This document shows, piece after piece, positions 1-5,872 of a stretch of 15,575 nt of DNA (within the stretch, counting starts at the first letter, position 1; every line of letters begins with the position of its first letter). The notes beneath the pieces were generated by a model, which had not been told where the DNA came from, ran no database searches, and saw nothing but the letters and a program-made list of their open reading frames with translations. This DNA comes from Deinococcus hopiensis KR-140 (GTDB lineage: Bacteria > Deinococcota > Deinococci > Deinococcales > Deinococcaceae). The position numbers and the translations under genes are program-made. The stretch is taken from positions 1 through 15,575 of the forward strand of contig CALPYF020000061.1 in the NCBI GenBank assembly GCA_943327755.2, given 5' to 3'.

Positions 1-119
1 GCCAGTTCCGCCCCTTCTGCGGCGCTGCGGGCGAGGTCGCAGTCGTAGCCGTCCTCGGTCAGGCCGTCGCGGAGCAGCTCGGCAATATGGGGATCATCTT
101 CAACGATCAGGACGCGCAT
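1..119 (-). CDS. OmpR-type response regulator, N-terminal part (runs off window)
   Basis: Reading leftward from ATG at 119 the frame gives a receiver-domain start: a hydrophobic first strand (RVLIVEDD) followed by the acidic pair Asp8-Asp9 that forms the Mg2+/phosphorylation pocket, then helix 1 (IAELLRDGLTEDGY). The phosphoacceptor Asp (near residue 51) and the DNA-binding domain lie outside the window, so the OmpR/PhoB class is inferred from this N-terminus. A good ribosome site (AGGGAG) sits 5 nt before the ATG. The gene overlaps the end of the upstream PAP2 gene by 20 nt, so it is the third gene of a translationally coupled operon; a histidine kinase gene would be expected next, beyond the window. 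It is the natural candidate to bind the direct-repeat promoters at 1419-1450, 1539-1570 and 4278-4309. Confidence 0.85.
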   Translation of the reverse strand, partial: MRVLIVEDDPHIAELLRDGLTEDGYDCDLARSAAEGAEL

Positions 120-765
120 AGGATCTCCCTAAAGGTGGATAGAGCAGCGTCACGACACTGACGCTCAGCACGCCCACCAGCATGCCAGCGAGGACGTCGG
201 TCGGATAGTGCACGCCCAGCACCACCCGCGAACCTGCCATGAGGACCGCGTACAGCAGGCCTGCGGTCAGCGCCGCCCAGCGGCACGGCGTCCGCCAGGT
301 CAGGAGGGTGAGGATCAGGGCGAGGGCTGACGCGGCGGTGGCGTGCCCGCTCGGGAACGACCACCCAGAGACGTGGATATCCGTGGGCCACAGGTGTGGG
401 CGCGGCCGACTGTAGAGGAGTTTGAGTCCCCACTGGAGGGCGGTGCCCGTCCAGAACGCAGCCGCCATGAATAGTGCTGGCCGGCGCCGACCTGTGAGCC
501 ACAACAGAGCGGGCAGGAGGATCAGGACGGGGTATGTGACCCACGGGCCACCCAGAACGTTCAGTGCCCGGCTGAGGCTCTCCAGCAGTGGTGCCGTGTG
601 TGCATGCAGCCACAGCAGTCCGTCAGTGTCCTGCCGGGACATGGCACCGTCCCGCATGGCTACGCCCAGGCCCGCCACGCCAGAAGCAGGTGCGGCGATG
701 CCCACAGTCCACCACCAGGTCGTGGGGGAGGGGTGCGATAGGGCCGAGCTAGAAACGTTGGCCAT
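100..765 (-). CDS. PAP2-family membrane phosphatase, second of operon
   Basis: This 221-residue integral membrane protein has the full type-2 phosphatidic acid phosphatase signature: Lys115-x6-Arg122-Pro123, then PSGH at 138-141, then Ser179-Arg180-x5-His186-x3-Asp190. His141 and His186 would be the catalytic general acid and nucleophile. Members act on lipid phosphates or pyrophosphates; bacterial single-domain members often dephosphorylate undecaprenyl pyrophosphate or phosphatidylglycerol phosphate, but the substrate here cannot be read from sequence. About five or six hydrophobic helices surround the motifs. The start ATG overlaps the end of the upstream PAP2 gene by 17 nt, and its own end overlaps the response regulator by 20 nt, so the three are co-translated. 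It is a diverged tandem paralogue of the 749-1411 product: the block GVHYPTDVLAG is identical in both. Confidence 0.92.
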   Translation of the reverse strand: MANVSSSALSHPSPTTWWWTVGIAAPASGVAGLGVAMRDGAMSRQDTDGLLWLHAHTAPLLESLSRALNVLGGPWVTYPVLILLPALLWLTGRRRPALFMAAAFWTGTALQWGLKLLYSRPRPHLWPTDIHVSGWSFPSGHATAASALALILTLLTWRTPCRWAALTAGLLYAVLMAGSRVVLGVHYPTDVLAGMLVGVLSVSVVTLLYPPLGRSYARPDR

Positions 766-1411
766 CAGGTACCGCCAGGCGTCGAGTGTGGGGGCTGAGC
801 AACTGGTACGTCCCCAACACCAGGCTCAGGCCAGTCAGCCAGCCAGCCAACACATCCGTCGGGTAGTGCACGCCGAGCACCAGGCGGCTGGAACCCATCA
901 GCAAGGCGTACAGGCTGCCCAAGATCAGGGTTGGCCAGCGCCAGGGGGTACGCCACAGCAACAAGACCAGGCACGTGACAAGGGCAGCGGCCGTGGTGGA
1001 GTGCCCACTCGGGAAGGACGCGCCGTTCTCGGTGATCAGCCGGGGCCATAGTTCCGGCCGGGAGCGGTGGAAGACCAGCTTCATCACCAGCGCGACACCG
1101 ACGGCGCTGCCCAGACCGGTCGCCGCGAAGATCGCCTGCGGGCGGCGCCGGGTCAACCACAGGCACAGCACGATCAGCACGAATGTACCGCCCATGACGA
1201 CGGGACCACCGATGGTGTTCAGGGCAACGCTGGTCTGCGTCAGGGCGGAACCGGCATGCGCGTGAATCCAGGTTAAGAGTGGCGCCTCGAACGCGAACCG
1301 TTGCTGTTCGAAGACGTCCTCGGCGAGGTACCCGACAATGAGTAGAGGCAGCAGGACGCCCAGCATCAGGCGCAGAAGGGCGTGCAGGGACAGGGGTGGC
1401 CGAGGGGTCAT
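749..1411 (-). CDS. PAP2-family membrane phosphatase, first of operon
   Basis: This 220-residue membrane phosphatase carries Lys111-x6-Arg118-Pro119, PSGH at 134-137, and Ser175-Arg176-x5-His182-x3-Asp186, so all catalytic motifs are intact. I chose ATG at 1411 over longer upstream extensions for three reasons: it starts just before the first membrane helix, the length then equals the downstream paralogue, and a -10-like hexamer ends 7 nt before it, as in leaderless Deinococcus genes. No Shine-Dalgarno sequence precedes it, which agrees with a leaderless message. It is the promoter-proximal gene of the PAP2-PAP2-response regulator operon. Its promoter mirrors that of the divergent gene at 1577. 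The substrate is unknown; undecaprenyl pyrophosphate recycling is one reasonable option, given the uppP remnant at 2303-2593. Confidence 0.92.
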   Translation of the reverse strand: MTPRPPLSLHALLRLMLGVLLPLLIVGYLAEDVFEQQRFAFEAPLLTWIHAHAGSALTQTSVALNTIGGPVVMGGTFVLIVLCLWLTRRRPQAIFAATGLGSAVGVALVMKLVFHRSRPELWPRLITENGASFPSGHSTTAAALVTCLVLLLWRTPWRWPTLILGSLYALLMGSSRLVLGVHYPTDVLAGWLTGLSLVLGTYQLLSPHTRRLAVPDGQRF

Positions 1412-1418
1412 GGTGGCT

Positions 1419-1450
1419 AGCCTGCACGGCGAAGGTAAAACCCAGGTATA
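1419..1450 (-). promoter_or_regulatory. Direct-repeat promoter of the PAP2/regulator operon
   Basis: Read on the minus strand, TATACC (1450-1445) is followed after 5 nt by TTTACC (1439-1434), and after 9 nt by a weak -10 hexamer CAGGCT (1424-1419), which ends 7 nt before the ATG at 1411. The 11-bp period between the TWTACC half-sites is that of PhoB/PmrA-type operators. The same spacing recurs at two other promoters in the window. A -35 box is poor, as expected for an activator-dependent promoter. Confidence 0.65.
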
Positions 1451-1557
1451 CCGAGCAGCGTGGATAGACCCCAATTCCGAATAGGCAAAAGCGCCACAAG
1501 GAGTGTGAGGCGGCCCTTCAGGCTTGATGCGTGCTAGGTATACCGGGATTTTACCTT
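1432..1557. repeat. Inverted pair of 21-bp promoter repeats in divergent intergenic region
   Basis: The segment 1432-1452 and the reverse complement of 1537-1557 match at 19 of 21 positions. Their inner ends are 84 bp apart, and they lie 20 and 19 bp from the two divergent start codons (1411 minus, 1577 plus). This is far beyond chance and marks a duplicated regulatory site rather than a coding remnant. Confidence 0.85.
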
Positions 1558-1570
1558 TGGTTCGCACACT
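1539..1570 (+). promoter_or_regulatory. Direct-repeat promoter of the 144-residue membrane protein
   Basis: TATACC (1539-1544), 5 nt, TTTACC (1550-1555), 9 nt, then CACACT (1565-1570) as a weak -10, ending 6 nt before the ATG at 1577. Half-site spacing and distance to the -10 equal those of the minus-strand copy at 1419-1450 exactly. The predicted transcript would be leaderless or nearly so. Confidence 0.65.
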
Positions 1571-1576
1571 GTCCCC

Positions 1577-2011
1577 ATGACGAATCGATCCCCCGAGGCC
1601 AGTCGCTCCCCGTCTCTGCACCTGTTCGGCCTGGCCTTGCTGGCCGTGATCGCCTGGGTTCATTTCAAGGATATTCCCGACAAACTGCAGGAAACGGACT
1701 ACTTGGGCTGGTCGTACATCCTCCTCGTAGCCGGGTGTGCGGCAGCGGGCGCGTGGCTGCTCTCCAGTCACCCCCGCCGCGGGTACGTGCTGGGCAGCAT
1801 TATCTCGCTGGGTGCGATCATCGGCTATGTCCTGACCCGCACGACCGGCCTGCCGCACGCCATGGACGATATTGGCAACTGGTCCGAACTGAGCGGGATC
1901 GTCGCTCTGGTGGCCGAAGGAGCGTTCTTGACACTGAGCGCGATCGCTCTACGCCCGACACGGACGCCGGAGACCAATCAGGTCATTGCGCCTCTTCCGA
2001 ATGACCGCTGA
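1577..2011 (+). CDS. Four-helix integral membrane protein, unknown function
   Basis: A 144-residue protein with four predicted membrane helices at about 14-30, 43-63, 70-87 and 103-126, and short charged loops. I do not recognise a characterised family, but the helix 2 to 4 region (YVLGSIISLGAIIGYVLTRT, then GLPHAMDDIGNW before helix 4) resembles uncharacterised bacterial membrane proteins. ATG at 1577 is supported by the predicted -10 ending 6 nt upstream; there is no Shine-Dalgarno. It is transcribed divergently from the PAP2 operon and shares its promoter architecture, so it is probably co-regulated with it. The tail from about 127 is polar and cytoplasmic-looking. Function unknown. Confidence 0.85.
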   Translation: MTNRSPEASRSPSLHLFGLALLAVIAWVHFKDIPDKLQETDYLGWSYILLVAGCAAAGAWLLSSHPRRGYVLGSIISLGAIIGYVLTRTTGLPHAMDDIGNWSELSGIVALVAEGAFLTLSAIALRPTRTPETNQVIAPLPNDR

Positions 2012-2030
2012 GCTTGGTGGGTCGTACTGA

Positions 2031-2071
2031 CTGCGCCTCCGGATGCCCTGCTCAAGCGTTCGGAGGCGCAG
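2031..2071. terminator. Long inverted repeat after the membrane protein gene
   Basis: CTGCGCCTCCG (2031-2041) and CGGAGGCGCAG (2061-2071) form a perfect 11-bp stem around a 19-nt loop, starting 19 nt after the stop at 2011. There is no T-tract, so a factor-independent terminator is not certain. A second short palindrome (CCGGG and CCCGG arms, 2095-2109) follows, before the next gene. Confidence 0.4.
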
Positions 2072-2151
2072 CGTATCGGTGCCTCAGTCTCTGTCCGGGT
2101 TGAACCCGGTGGTCGCCGTGCCGCTCATGCTCACCTGAAAGGAGATTTCAC

Positions 2152-2307
2152 ATGACCATGCCCGCCAAACTCGTTCTGCTGATCGTGATGATTGCTCTGA
2201 TCGTCGGCCTGGATCTGAGTGTGTTCCGGCACCATACGCCGGCGCGCCTGGCGGCGAACGTAGGTGTGGTGCTGCTCGCCCTAGCCGTCTACCTCCGCAT
2301 GAAGTGA
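2152..2307 (+). CDS. 51-residue two-helix membrane protein
   Basis: A strong Shine-Dalgarno (AAAGGAG) lies about 7 nt before ATG at 2152. The product is nearly all hydrophobic: helix 1 at about 6-23 (KLVLLIVMIALIVGLDLSVF), a short basic loop (RHHTPARL), and helix 2 at about 34-47, ending LRMK. The His-His-rich basic hinge between the helices is its only distinctive feature. Small double-spanning proteins of this kind are common in envelope-stress loci and are usually unannotated. Its stop is immediately followed by the uppP remnant and the FetAB-type transporter genes on the same strand, so it may be the first gene of that transcript. Function unknown. Confidence 0.7.
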   Translation: MTMPAKLVLLIVMIALIVGLDLSVFRHHTPARLAANVGVVLLALAVYLRMK

Positions 2308-2593
2308 GATCACGCGCACGGAGTGCTGCGCCAATCAGATCTGCACTCGCCTGGCTCCATCCAGGCCTGGAGAAAGCCCAGCACAATGGGCGCGAAGGCT
2401 TCATGGGTTTTCCCGAGTTGCACTGGCTCGCGGGTTCCTTCTCATCGGCACAGTGGCATTCATCACGGCGCTGCTGTCAGTGGCATGGGTGCTGAAGTAC
2501 GTCTCCACGCACAGCTTCAGGGCATTTGCCGTGTACCGTGCGGTGTTCGGGACGGTCCTGCTGGGACTGATCGTGTTGAGGCTGTTACGGTAA
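2303..2593 (+). pseudogene. uppP: Remnant of undecaprenyl-pyrophosphate phosphatase UppP, 3' part
   Basis: The frame ending with TAA at 2591-2593 encodes a UppP/BacA-type C-terminus: a membrane helix (AFITALLSVAWVLKYV), then THSFRAFAVYRAVFG, then a final helix. The HSxxxFAxYR block before the last helix is diagnostic of the family. Upstream residues loosely echo the family's PGxSR and GLxRxxAAxFSF motifs, but with PGESPAQ in place of the catalytic PGxSRS and with intervening sequence missing. The frame has no ATG and is closed upstream by a TGA at 2300. A normal UppP is about 270 residues; fewer than 100 codons remain. I infer a truncated, internally deleted gene. It ends 5 nt before the next ATG, so an ancestral operon with the ABC genes is likely. 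Confidence 0.65.
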
Positions 2594-2598
2594 GATCA

Positions 2599-3240
2599 AT
2601 GGCTCTGCTGGAAGCGCGTCACCTACAACGCCACGTGGCAGGCCGCCTCCTCTGGCAGTGTGTCGGATTCGCCCTGGAGTCAGGGCAGTGCCTGCTGCTG
2701 GTCGGTCCGTCCGGCTCGGGCAAGAGTCTGCTGCTGCGGGCTCTCGCAGGGCTTGATCCACTTGAGGAGGGCGATGTGATCTTCCAGGGGCAATCCCAGC
2801 GGACGTGGCGCATGCCAGCCTACCGCGCTCAGGTGATGTATCTGCCGCAACGCGCCGTCCTGGTGGGCGAAACGGTGGAGGATGCCCTGCGGCACCCGTT
2901 CTCGCTGGGCGTGCACTCAGGGTTGACGTTCGCGCAGCAGGACGCCAGGAATCTGCTGCGCGGCCTGGGCCGAAGGGACGACGTTCTGGAACAGACGACC
3001 GCGAACCTGTCCGGCGGGGAGGCGCAACTGGTTGCCCTGACCCGCGCGCTGCTCCTGAAGCCCTCGGTTCTGTTGCTGGATGAGGCCACCTCGGCGCTGG
3101 ACGTGGACGCCACCTGTCAGGTCGAGGCCTTGCTGCGCGGCTGGGTGCAGGAGGGGGAGCGGGCCGTGATCATGGTGTCGCACGATCCAGTTCAGCGGGA
3201 GCGACTGGCAACGGCCGTGCTCGCGCTGGGCGCCCAGTGA
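2599..3240 (+). CDS. fetA: ABC transporter ATPase, FetA (YbbL) type
   Basis: A 213-residue ATP-binding subunit. Walker A is GPSGSGKS at 36-43, the Q-loop follows at LPQR, the ABC signature is LSGGEAQ, Walker B is SVLLLDEATSALD, and the H-loop is VSHD near the end. The compact size and the direct coupling to an UPF0014-type permease point to the FetAB family, described in E. coli as an iron exporter that improves resistance to oxidative stress; metal specificity here is inferred by family. ATG at 2599 is chosen because the ABC fold begins at once (LLEARHLQRHV) and it lies 5 nt after the uppP remnant stop; longer in-frame extensions would overlay that remnant. Its stop overlaps the permease start by 3 nt. 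Confidence 0.85.
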   Translation: MALLEARHLQRHVAGRLLWQCVGFALESGQCLLLVGPSGSGKSLLLRALAGLDPLEEGDVIFQGQSQRTWRMPAYRAQVMYLPQRAVLVGETVEDALRHPFSLGVHSGLTFAQQDARNLLRGLGRRDDVLEQTTANLSGGEAQLVALTRALLLKPSVLLLDEATSALDVDATCQVEALLRGWVQEGERAVIMVSHDPVQRERLATAVLALGAQ

Positions 3241-4034
3241 GCGAGCCGGTGGCGCTCTGGCAGGTAGCACTGGCTGCAGGGCTCATGCTGCTTAGTGTGG
3301 GACTGAGTGCCTGGCTGAAGCTGGGGCTGAGCCGAGACATCCTCATCGCTGGGACGCGCATGACCGCGCAACTGCTGCTGGTGGGACTGATCCTGGACTG
3401 GGTGTTCCGGCTGAATGCCCCACTCCCCATCCTGGCAATCGGGCTGGTCATGACCCTGCTGGCCGCGCAGGCAGCCTCCAGTCGCCCGAGGAAACGGTAT
3501 CCGGGCCTCCTGCTCGACAGTTTCCTCTCGGTGTTCGTGAGTTCATTCCTGCTGACCGGCTTGACCTTGAGCGGCGTCATCCGGGTCAGGCCCTGGTTTG
3601 AAGCGCAGTACGCGGTACCCATCCTGGGCATGGTGCTGGGGAACACCCTAACAGGCGTGGCGCTCTCACTCGACCGGTTCACTGGGGACTTGAGTGCTCG
3701 GCGTGGGGAGGTGGAGACGCTGCTCGGATTAGGAGCGACCCGCTGGGAGGCGGCGCATCCGCTGATCCGTGACGCCCTGCGCACCGGCATGATGCCGACC
3801 CTGAACAGCATGTTGGTGATGGGCATCGTGAGCCTGCCGGGCATGATGACCGGGCAGATTCTGGCTGGAGAGCACCCGCAGAACGCGGTGCGCTACCAGA
3901 TCATCATCATGTTCGTGCTGGCCGCCAGTTCGGCCCTGGGAAGCCTGAGCGTGGTGTTGCTGGCGTTCCGCGCACTCTTTGATGGGCGGGACCGGCTGAG
4001 GAGTGAACGCCTCAAGGGTCAACGCGACCGTTGA
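3237..4034 (+). CDS. fetB: ABC transporter permease, FetB (YbbM/UPF0014) type
   Basis: A 265-residue polytopic protein of the UPF0014 family. Visible family features are the segment RYPGLLLDSFLSVFVSSFLL, the central PILGMVLGNTLTGVALSLDR, the coupling-helix region (EVETLLGLGATRWEA, LIRDALRTGMMPTLNSM), and IVSLPGMMTGQILAG. Six to seven hydrophobic segments are expected. Translation starts at GTG 3237 inside the end of fetA (GTGA overlap), which implies coupled synthesis of the two subunits. Together they would form a homodimeric half-transporter pair exporting Fe2+ or a related metal across the inner membrane. Metal handling is central to oxidative stress resistance in Deinococcus, so the assignment is plausible, but the substrate is an inference from family membership. 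Confidence 0.88.
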   Translation: MSEPVALWQVALAAGLMLLSVGLSAWLKLGLSRDILIAGTRMTAQLLLVGLILDWVFRLNAPLPILAIGLVMTLLAAQAASSRPRKRYPGLLLDSFLSVFVSSFLLTGLTLSGVIRVRPWFEAQYAVPILGMVLGNTLTGVALSLDRFTGDLSARRGEVETLLGLGATRWEAAHPLIRDALRTGMMPTLNSMLVMGIVSLPGMMTGQILAGEHPQNAVRYQIIIMFVLAASSALGSLSVVLLAFRALFDGRDRLRSERLKGQRDR

Positions 4035-4053
4035 CACTTACGAAGGGGCGCTG

Positions 4054-4269
4054 GTGACTGTCCGTTATGGAGTGCCGTGGACGGTACGGCCTGCTGCTCT
4101 GATGCGGACCGCGTTGTGGGACTGCCTGGACAACGCTTTGCTGCGCGGAGCGGAGGTTCAAGACACCGCCAACGACGTGTTGAGTCTGATCAGGGTCTGG
4201 TTGTTGGCCCGGGGGGTCACAGCTGGATCTGCTGAGAGCTCCGCGGTATGGCGGGAGTTTTTAACCTGA
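4054..4269 (+). CDS. Small hypothetical protein after fetB
   Basis: A 71-residue frame starting at GTG 4054, preceded by a fair ribosome site (AAGGGG, 5 nt away). An in-frame GTG at 4003 would give 88 residues but overlaps fetB. The product has a mixed composition with a Trp-containing, mostly helical middle (VRPAALMRTALWDCLDNALL) and no membrane helix or known motif. It follows fetB on the same strand after 19 nt, so it may belong to that operon. Codon usage is less GC3-biased than that of its neighbours. I do not recognise it, and it may not be a gene. Confidence 0.4.
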   Translation: MTVRYGVPWTVRPAALMRTALWDCLDNALLRGAEVQDTANDVLSLIRVWLLARGVTAGSAESSAVWREFLT

Positions 4270-4279
4270 CCGCAGGTTA
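4262..4279. terminator. Short hairpin at the end of the fetAB block
   Basis: TAACCTG (4262-4268), ACCG, CAGGTTA (4273-4279) is a perfect 7-bp stem with a 4-nt loop, overlapping the stop codon of the small ORF. No T-tract follows. Its right arm touches the TATACC half-site of the next promoter, so it could also be part of that control region. Confidence 0.35.
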
Positions 4280-4309
4280 TACCTGCTCTTTACGTTCGCC
4301 TCGTACGGT
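4278..4309 (+). promoter_or_regulatory. Direct-repeat promoter of the COG4705-type gene
   Basis: TATACC (4278-4283), 5 nt, TTTACG (4289-4294), 9 nt, then TACGGT (4304-4309), a good TANNNT -10. This is the third copy of the architecture seen at 1419-1450 and 1539-1570; 4278-4300 matches the minus-strand copy at 19 of 23 positions. Unlike the other two it leaves a leader of about 36 nt, which contains a Shine-Dalgarno. Confidence 0.6.
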
Positions 4310-4352
4310 TCAAGCAGGCTCAGGCTCCGTGTAGACGCCGAGAGGAGAACCC

Positions 4353-5162
4353 ATGAATGAAACTGCTGTGCCCACCAGCGTCCAACGAATCACCGAGCGG
4401 CGGCCCGACCTCTGGAGTAAAGTCCCGGAAGTCACGGCGTTTTTCTGGATCATCAAGGTGCTGGCCACCACCGTCGGTGAGACAGCCGCCGATTACCTGA
4501 ACTCCAATCTGCACCTGGGTCTGACCGGCACCACCCTGGTCATGAGTCTGTTCCTGATTGCCGCCCTGATCGCGCAGTTCCGAACCAGGAAGTACGTGCC
4601 CGGTGTGTACTGGCTGGCGATCGTCTTCATCAGCGTAGTAGGCACGCTGATCACGGACAATTTGACGGATCATTTCGGTCTGAGCCTGTGGGTCAGTTCG
4701 GGTCTGTTCACCGTGACCCTGGCCGCGACCTTCTTCACGTGGTATCGCCGGGAGGGGACGCTGTCCATCCACTCAATCGATACGCCCCGGCGCGAGGCGT
4801 TCTACTGGCTGACCATCCTGTTTACGTTTGCCCTCGGTACCGCCGCAGGTGACCTAATGGCCGAACAACTGTCGCTGGGGTACTTGCCTTCTGCGTTCAT
4901 CTTCGCTGCCATGATTGGCGGGGTGGCCCTCATCCAGCGTGTCGGCCGGCTGAGCTCGGTGTTGACGTTCTGGCTGGCCTACATTCTGACCCGCCCGCTC
5001 GGCGCGTCCATCGGCGATTTCCTCTCTCAGGCTCGGAGCGACGGCGGCTTGGGCCTGGGCACCACCACAACCAGTCTGATCTTTCTGGTGGGTATCGTGG
5101 CCCTGACCGCTTACTTGACGGTGACCCGCGCGGATCAGATCGGGCGTGACGTGACGAACTGA
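4353..5162 (+). CDS. Eight-helix COG4705-type membrane protein
   Basis: A 269-residue integral membrane protein resembling the uncharacterised COG4705 group. It shows a fourfold internal repeat, each unit carrying a Gly-x-x-x-(Gly/Ala/Thr)-Asp-x-Leu core: TTVGETAADYLN near 39-50, VGTLITDNLTDHFG near 95-108, LGTAAGDLMAEQLSLG near 160-175, and LGASIGDFLSQ near 212-222. One or two helices per unit gives about eight spans. Four equivalent intramembrane Asp residues suggest a pore or cation-binding site, but that is inference. ATG at 4353 is backed by GAGAGGAG upstream. It has its own promoter of the direct-repeat type, linking it to the PAP2/regulator operon. A short basic/polar N-terminus (residues 1-25) is cytoplasmic-looking. 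The function of the family was not known to me. Confidence 0.88.
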   Translation: MNETAVPTSVQRITERRPDLWSKVPEVTAFFWIIKVLATTVGETAADYLNSNLHLGLTGTTLVMSLFLIAALIAQFRTRKYVPGVYWLAIVFISVVGTLITDNLTDHFGLSLWVSSGLFTVTLAATFFTWYRREGTLSIHSIDTPRREAFYWLTILFTFALGTAAGDLMAEQLSLGYLPSAFIFAAMIGGVALIQRVGRLSSVLTFWLAYILTRPLGASIGDFLSQARSDGGLGLGTTTTSLIFLVGIVALTAYLTVTRADQIGRDVTN

Positions 5163-5167
5163 GTCAG

Positions 5168-5185
5168 CCCGGCCCCGCGACCGGG
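5168..5185 (+). terminator. Weak GC hairpin after the COG4705-type gene
   Basis: CCCGG (5168-5172) and CCGGG (5181-5185) can pair around an 8-nt loop, starting 6 nt after the stop at 5162. The stem is short and has no T-tract; listed because the following 120 nt show no other end signal. Confidence 0.25.
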
Positions 5186-5303
5186 TGGCCGCCCAGCACG
5201 CCTCTGCTCACGCGCGCGCTCGACGCGCCCCCGGACTGATTGGAAGTGCGGTCGCAGTGGACGATAAAGCTCAGTGCTCGCGGGCTAGCGTAGGGTGAGT
5301 GGC

Positions 5304-5414
5304 ATGAACGTCCGAGAGCTGATCCTCAGCGAGATCGCCGAGTTGCTGGATGAGGCGTGGCTGACCGTGAGGTGCGTGCCGCCATACTTCACGGTCCGGT
5401 CGACCGGGGCTTAA
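5304..5414 (+). pseudogene. Truncated paralogue of the 85-residue gene at 10413-10670
   Basis: ATG 5304 opens a frame whose first 20 residues, MNVRELILSEIAELLDEAWL, match the intact protein's MDVRDLTPIEIADLLDEAWL, with similar DNA throughout. After that point homology stops in this frame; the shifted frame gives REVRAAI, which resembles ATRAALA further along the intact protein. This suggests a deletion of about 30 nt plus a frameshift. The frame closes at TAA 5412-5414, overlapping the ATG of the next gene (TAATG). A TAGGGT hexamer ends 7 nt before the ATG, so the leaderless promoter may survive and now drive the next gene. It could alternatively be a functional 36-residue leader peptide. Confidence 0.6.
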
Positions 5415-5827
5415 TGCCCAGGAAGCCTGGACGGATGGGGCGCGCCCGTCGGCAGAGCCAAGCTGCGCGGACGCACCTGCTGGCAATGTACGAGCGGGGC
5501 GATACGTGGCAGGAGATGGCGACGGTGCTGGGCCTGACCCTTGAGGGCGTGCGGGACCGGTTGGTGGAGGCGGGCGCACCGTTTAACCGGCGACCGCCTC
5601 GGTGGGAAGTGGCGCAGCACTGGCCCTGGCCGTTATCGCTCAGCGAGGTGGCCCAGCGGTTCTACGGACAGGCAGATGCCGGTGCGCGGCGCCGCGCGCG
5701 GACGCTGGTAGGCAACTGGTTGGCCCGCGGCTGGCTGGTACGAGTGGGCTGGGGGCGGTACGGTCTGTCCCACGCCTCAAGGGACGACCAAGCGCATCCA
5801 GGGGCTGGGCAACTGGACTCAGGGTGA
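5414..5827 (+). CDS. Small putative DNA-binding protein with two HTH-like segments
   Basis: A 137-residue basic protein. The N-terminus is Arg-rich (MPRKPGRMGRARRQSQAAR). Residues about 25-50 look like a helix-turn-helix of the homeodomain-like or sigma-4 type (GDTWQEMATVLGLTLEGVRD). A second region, about 75-118, resembles a winged helix (LSLSEVAQRFYGQ, then NWLARGWLVRVGWGRYGL, where the wing would be). ATG 5414 overlaps the stop of the preceding remnant (TAATG); an in-frame GTG at 5357 is possible but would run through that remnant. No family name can be given. A role in transcription or in a mobile element is possible. The last 19 residues look like run-on past the folded part. Confidence 0.55.
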   Translation: MPRKPGRMGRARRQSQAARTHLLAMYERGDTWQEMATVLGLTLEGVRDRLVEAGAPFNRRPPRWEVAQHWPWPLSLSEVAQRFYGQADAGARRRARTLVGNWLARGWLVRVGWGRYGLSHASRDDQAHPGAGQLDSG

Positions 5828-5849
5828 GTCTCGAGCCTCGTTAGGCCTG

Positions 5850-5872
5850 GTGCCTATCGACCTGATCGGCAC
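5850..5872. terminator. Imperfect inverted repeat after the small DNA-binding gene
   Basis: GTGCCTATC (5850-5858) and GATCGGCAC (5864-5872) pair at 8 of 9 positions around a 5-nt loop, 23 nt after the stop at 5827. There is no T-tract. The following 160 nt before the next promoter hold no gene I can support. Confidence 0.3.

Noticed and set aside
422..1051. Long plus-strand open frame (209 codons)
   Set aside because: It lies antisense to two PAP2 genes with complete catalytic motifs and has a low-complexity, Arg/Gln-rich translation typical of high-GC shadow frames.
1412..1858. N-terminal extension of the first PAP2 gene to 1858
   Set aside because: It would run over the divergent membrane protein gene and both direct-repeat promoters; the extension is polar and not PAP2-like.
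2091..2112. tRNA-like T-arm (GGGTTGAACCC)
   Set aside because: No acceptor stem, D-arm or anticodon arm can be folded around it.
2323..2598. 92-codon N-terminal extension of FetA
   Set aside because: The ABC fold begins at 2599, and the upstream stretch overlays the uppP remnant in a different frame, which has recognisable homology.
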